From Candidatus Moraniibacteriota bacterium (GTDB lineage: Bacteria; Patescibacteriota; Minisyncoccia; CAIUEV01), in assembly GCA_016867255.1 (NCBI GenBank), contig VGKB01000007.1:1-23816 (forward strand): DNA of 23,816 nucleotides, in the 5' to 3' direction. A model generated the notes under the pieces. It was not told the origin of the DNA, did no database searches, and worked only from the letters and a program-made list of their open reading frames with translations. Positions 22,828 through 23,816 of the stretch are shown here, piece after piece. Position numbers and translations under genes: made by a program. Position 1 is the first letter of the stretch, and every line of letters starts with the position of its first letter.

Positions 22828-23816
22828 ATGTCTACCCTTGAATCCTTCCGGTCTTCCCAAGATCCCGTCGCTTTGGAAAATCTGGACCTCAAAAATAAAA
22901 ATGTCCTCGTACGGGTGGACTATAATTGTCCGGTGGGAAACTTTAGGGTATTAAATAATTTTCGCATTAAGGAAAGTCTAGCGACTCTTAGAAACTTAAA
23001 AGAGGCGGGGGTAAAAATGATCACTCTTATCACTCACTTTGAGCGCCCGGAAGGAAAATACGATTTCTCGTTAAGCATTGAGCCAATTCGGCTGGAACTG
23101 GAAAACCTCTGGGGCGAAAAAATCGTTATGCCACCGTATAAGACTGATTATCAAGAATATTCCGACCAATTTGATGCTCCTAAGTTTCAAGTTTTTATGT
23201 GGGAAAATATCCGTTTCTGGCCGGAGGAGGAGAAAAACAACCCGGAATTTGCCCAGGCGCTTGCCAAGAACCAAGATCTTTTTGTTAACGAAGCTTTTAG
23301 CGCCTCCCACCGCAAACACGCTTCCACGGTAGGAATAACTAAGTCATTGCCGGCTTATGCCGGCTGGCACCTGGCAGAAGAAGTAAGGGAAATCTATCAA
23401 TCAATAAACAAAGAAGCCATTCCCAGTATCGCGATAGTCGGAGGCGCAAAGATTGAAACCAAAATTCCGGTATTGGAGGCGCTCGCCAAAAATTACGAAA
23501 AAATAGTTTTGGGCGGGAAAATTGCTGTTGAATACGAAGAAATGGAAAAAAGAAGAGAGGAAGACTGGCAAAAAAAAGTGGAACTACCGATCGGATATTC
23601 TTCAGCGAAAAAATTTGACATTTCAAAAGAGAGCGCTGAAAGATACGCCCAATTGATTCGCGCCGCTAAAAAAATCATCTGGAACGGGCCAATGGGTAAA
23701 TTTGAAGAGGAAAAATACCGGCAGGGAAGTGAAATTGTCGCTCGGGCGGTAGCAGAAAACAAGAACGCCATTCGGCTTACCGGAGGAGGCGACACGGTAG
23801 AGTTATTGGAAAAATT
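22828..23816 (+). CDS. pgk: Phosphoglycerate kinase (3' partial)
   Basis: Pgk makes ATP from 1,3-bisphosphoglycerate in glycolysis. The gene runs off the window; 329 residues are visible. Family blocks are seen in order: VLVRVDYNCP (26-35), THFERP (69-74, usual form SHLGRP), ENIRFWPEEEKNNPEF (126-141), NEAFSASHRKHASTVG (154-169), IVGGAKIETKI (203-213), IIWNGPMGKFEE (283-294) and the nucleotide-site GGGDT (319-323). The stretch between the GGK loop (229) and the WNGPMG block (285) is shorter than usual, since the segment after LPIGYSS (253-259) lacks most of the LPvD/DIGp region. It is otherwise canonical. It follows the pilin-like gene by 27 bp. The A/T-rich leader has no Shine-Dalgarno. Confidence 0.95.
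   Translation, partial: MSTLESFRSSQDPVALENLDLKNKNVLVRVDYNCPVGNFRVLNNFRIKESLATLRNLKEAGVKMITLITHFERPEGKYDFSLSIEPIRLELENLWGEKIVMPPYKTDYQEYSDQFDAPKFQVFMWENIRFWPEEEKNNPEFAQALAKNQDLFVNEAFSASHRKHASTVGITKSLPAYAGWHLAEEVREIYQSINKEAIPSIAIVGGAKIETKIPVLEALAKNYEKIVLGGKIAVEYEEMEKRREEDWQKKVELPIGYSSAKKFDISKESAERYAQLIRAAKKIIWNGPMGKFEEEKYRQGSEIVARAVAENKNAIRLTGGGDTVELLEK

Noticed and set aside
1..23816. Possible recoding of TGA as glycine, as in some Patescibacteria
   Set aside because: gatA and the gene at 2977 end at TGA in places that fit the family length or the operon junction, so TGA is a stop here.

Overview
The window reads as a chromosomal segment of a bacterium of the Candidate Phyla Radiation (Patescibacteria), probably Parcubacteria-like. 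This is an inference from gene content. The window holds compact housekeeping genes (ftsH, gatA, recA, yidD, trmD, pgk) next to many exported or membrane proteins typical of that group: a lamin-tail-domain protein, Asn-rich linkers, an L,D-transpeptidase with Ig-like repeats, a tandem T4SS-pilin-type protein, a TraD-like N-terminal module and an Ada-like Cys domain. TGA, TAA and TAG all act as stops, so the genetic code looks standard. Almost no gene has a Shine-Dalgarno sequence. The one clear exception is a small unlisted 55-codon gene at 8758-8925.

Layout. 1-1653 (+): 5'-truncated ftsH. 3735-1764 (-): a tightly coupled pair of unrecognised membrane and anchored proteins. 3977-7234 (+): exported lamin-tail protein, small two-helix membrane protein, gatA. 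8627-7242 (-): L,D-transpeptidase. 9026-8701 (-): tRNA-Arg(UCU), the small SD-led membrane protein gene and a rho-independent terminator, apparently one transcript. 11888-9119 (-): GT4 glycosyltransferase and a membrane-anchored MEMO1-AMMECR1 fusion. 12030-15599 (+): coiled-coil C39-like peptidase, P-loop nucleotide kinase, membrane protein and GT2 glycosyltransferase, overlapping or nearly abutting. 16658-15618 (-): recA. 16809-17066 (+): yidD. 20056-17085 (-): Ada-like domain protein followed by a large exported beta-helix/LCAT-type lipase. 21382-20204 (-): TraD-like N-terminal protein without an ATPase. 21463 to the end (+): trmD, a T4SS-pilin-type protein and pgk, which runs off the window.

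The most unusual signal is in the non-coding DNA. A 56-bp element is present twice, upstream of the lamin-tail gene (3880-3935, +) and upstream of the Ada-like/lipase operon (20122-20177, -). By hand alignment the copies match at 48 of 56 positions without gaps. Both end in the same TATACT -10-like box and carry an identical dyad centred about 41 bp before the expected start of transcription, with no recognisable -35. This looks like a shared activator-dependent promoter for envelope genes. A second, shorter repeated element lies upstream of tRNA-Arg and in the recA-yidD gap.

Taken together, the window pairs core information and energy genes with a cell-surface programme: peptidoglycan cross-linking and hydrolysis, glycan synthesis, a surface lipase, and secretion or pilus parts. 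At least two transcription units of that programme may be co-regulated.
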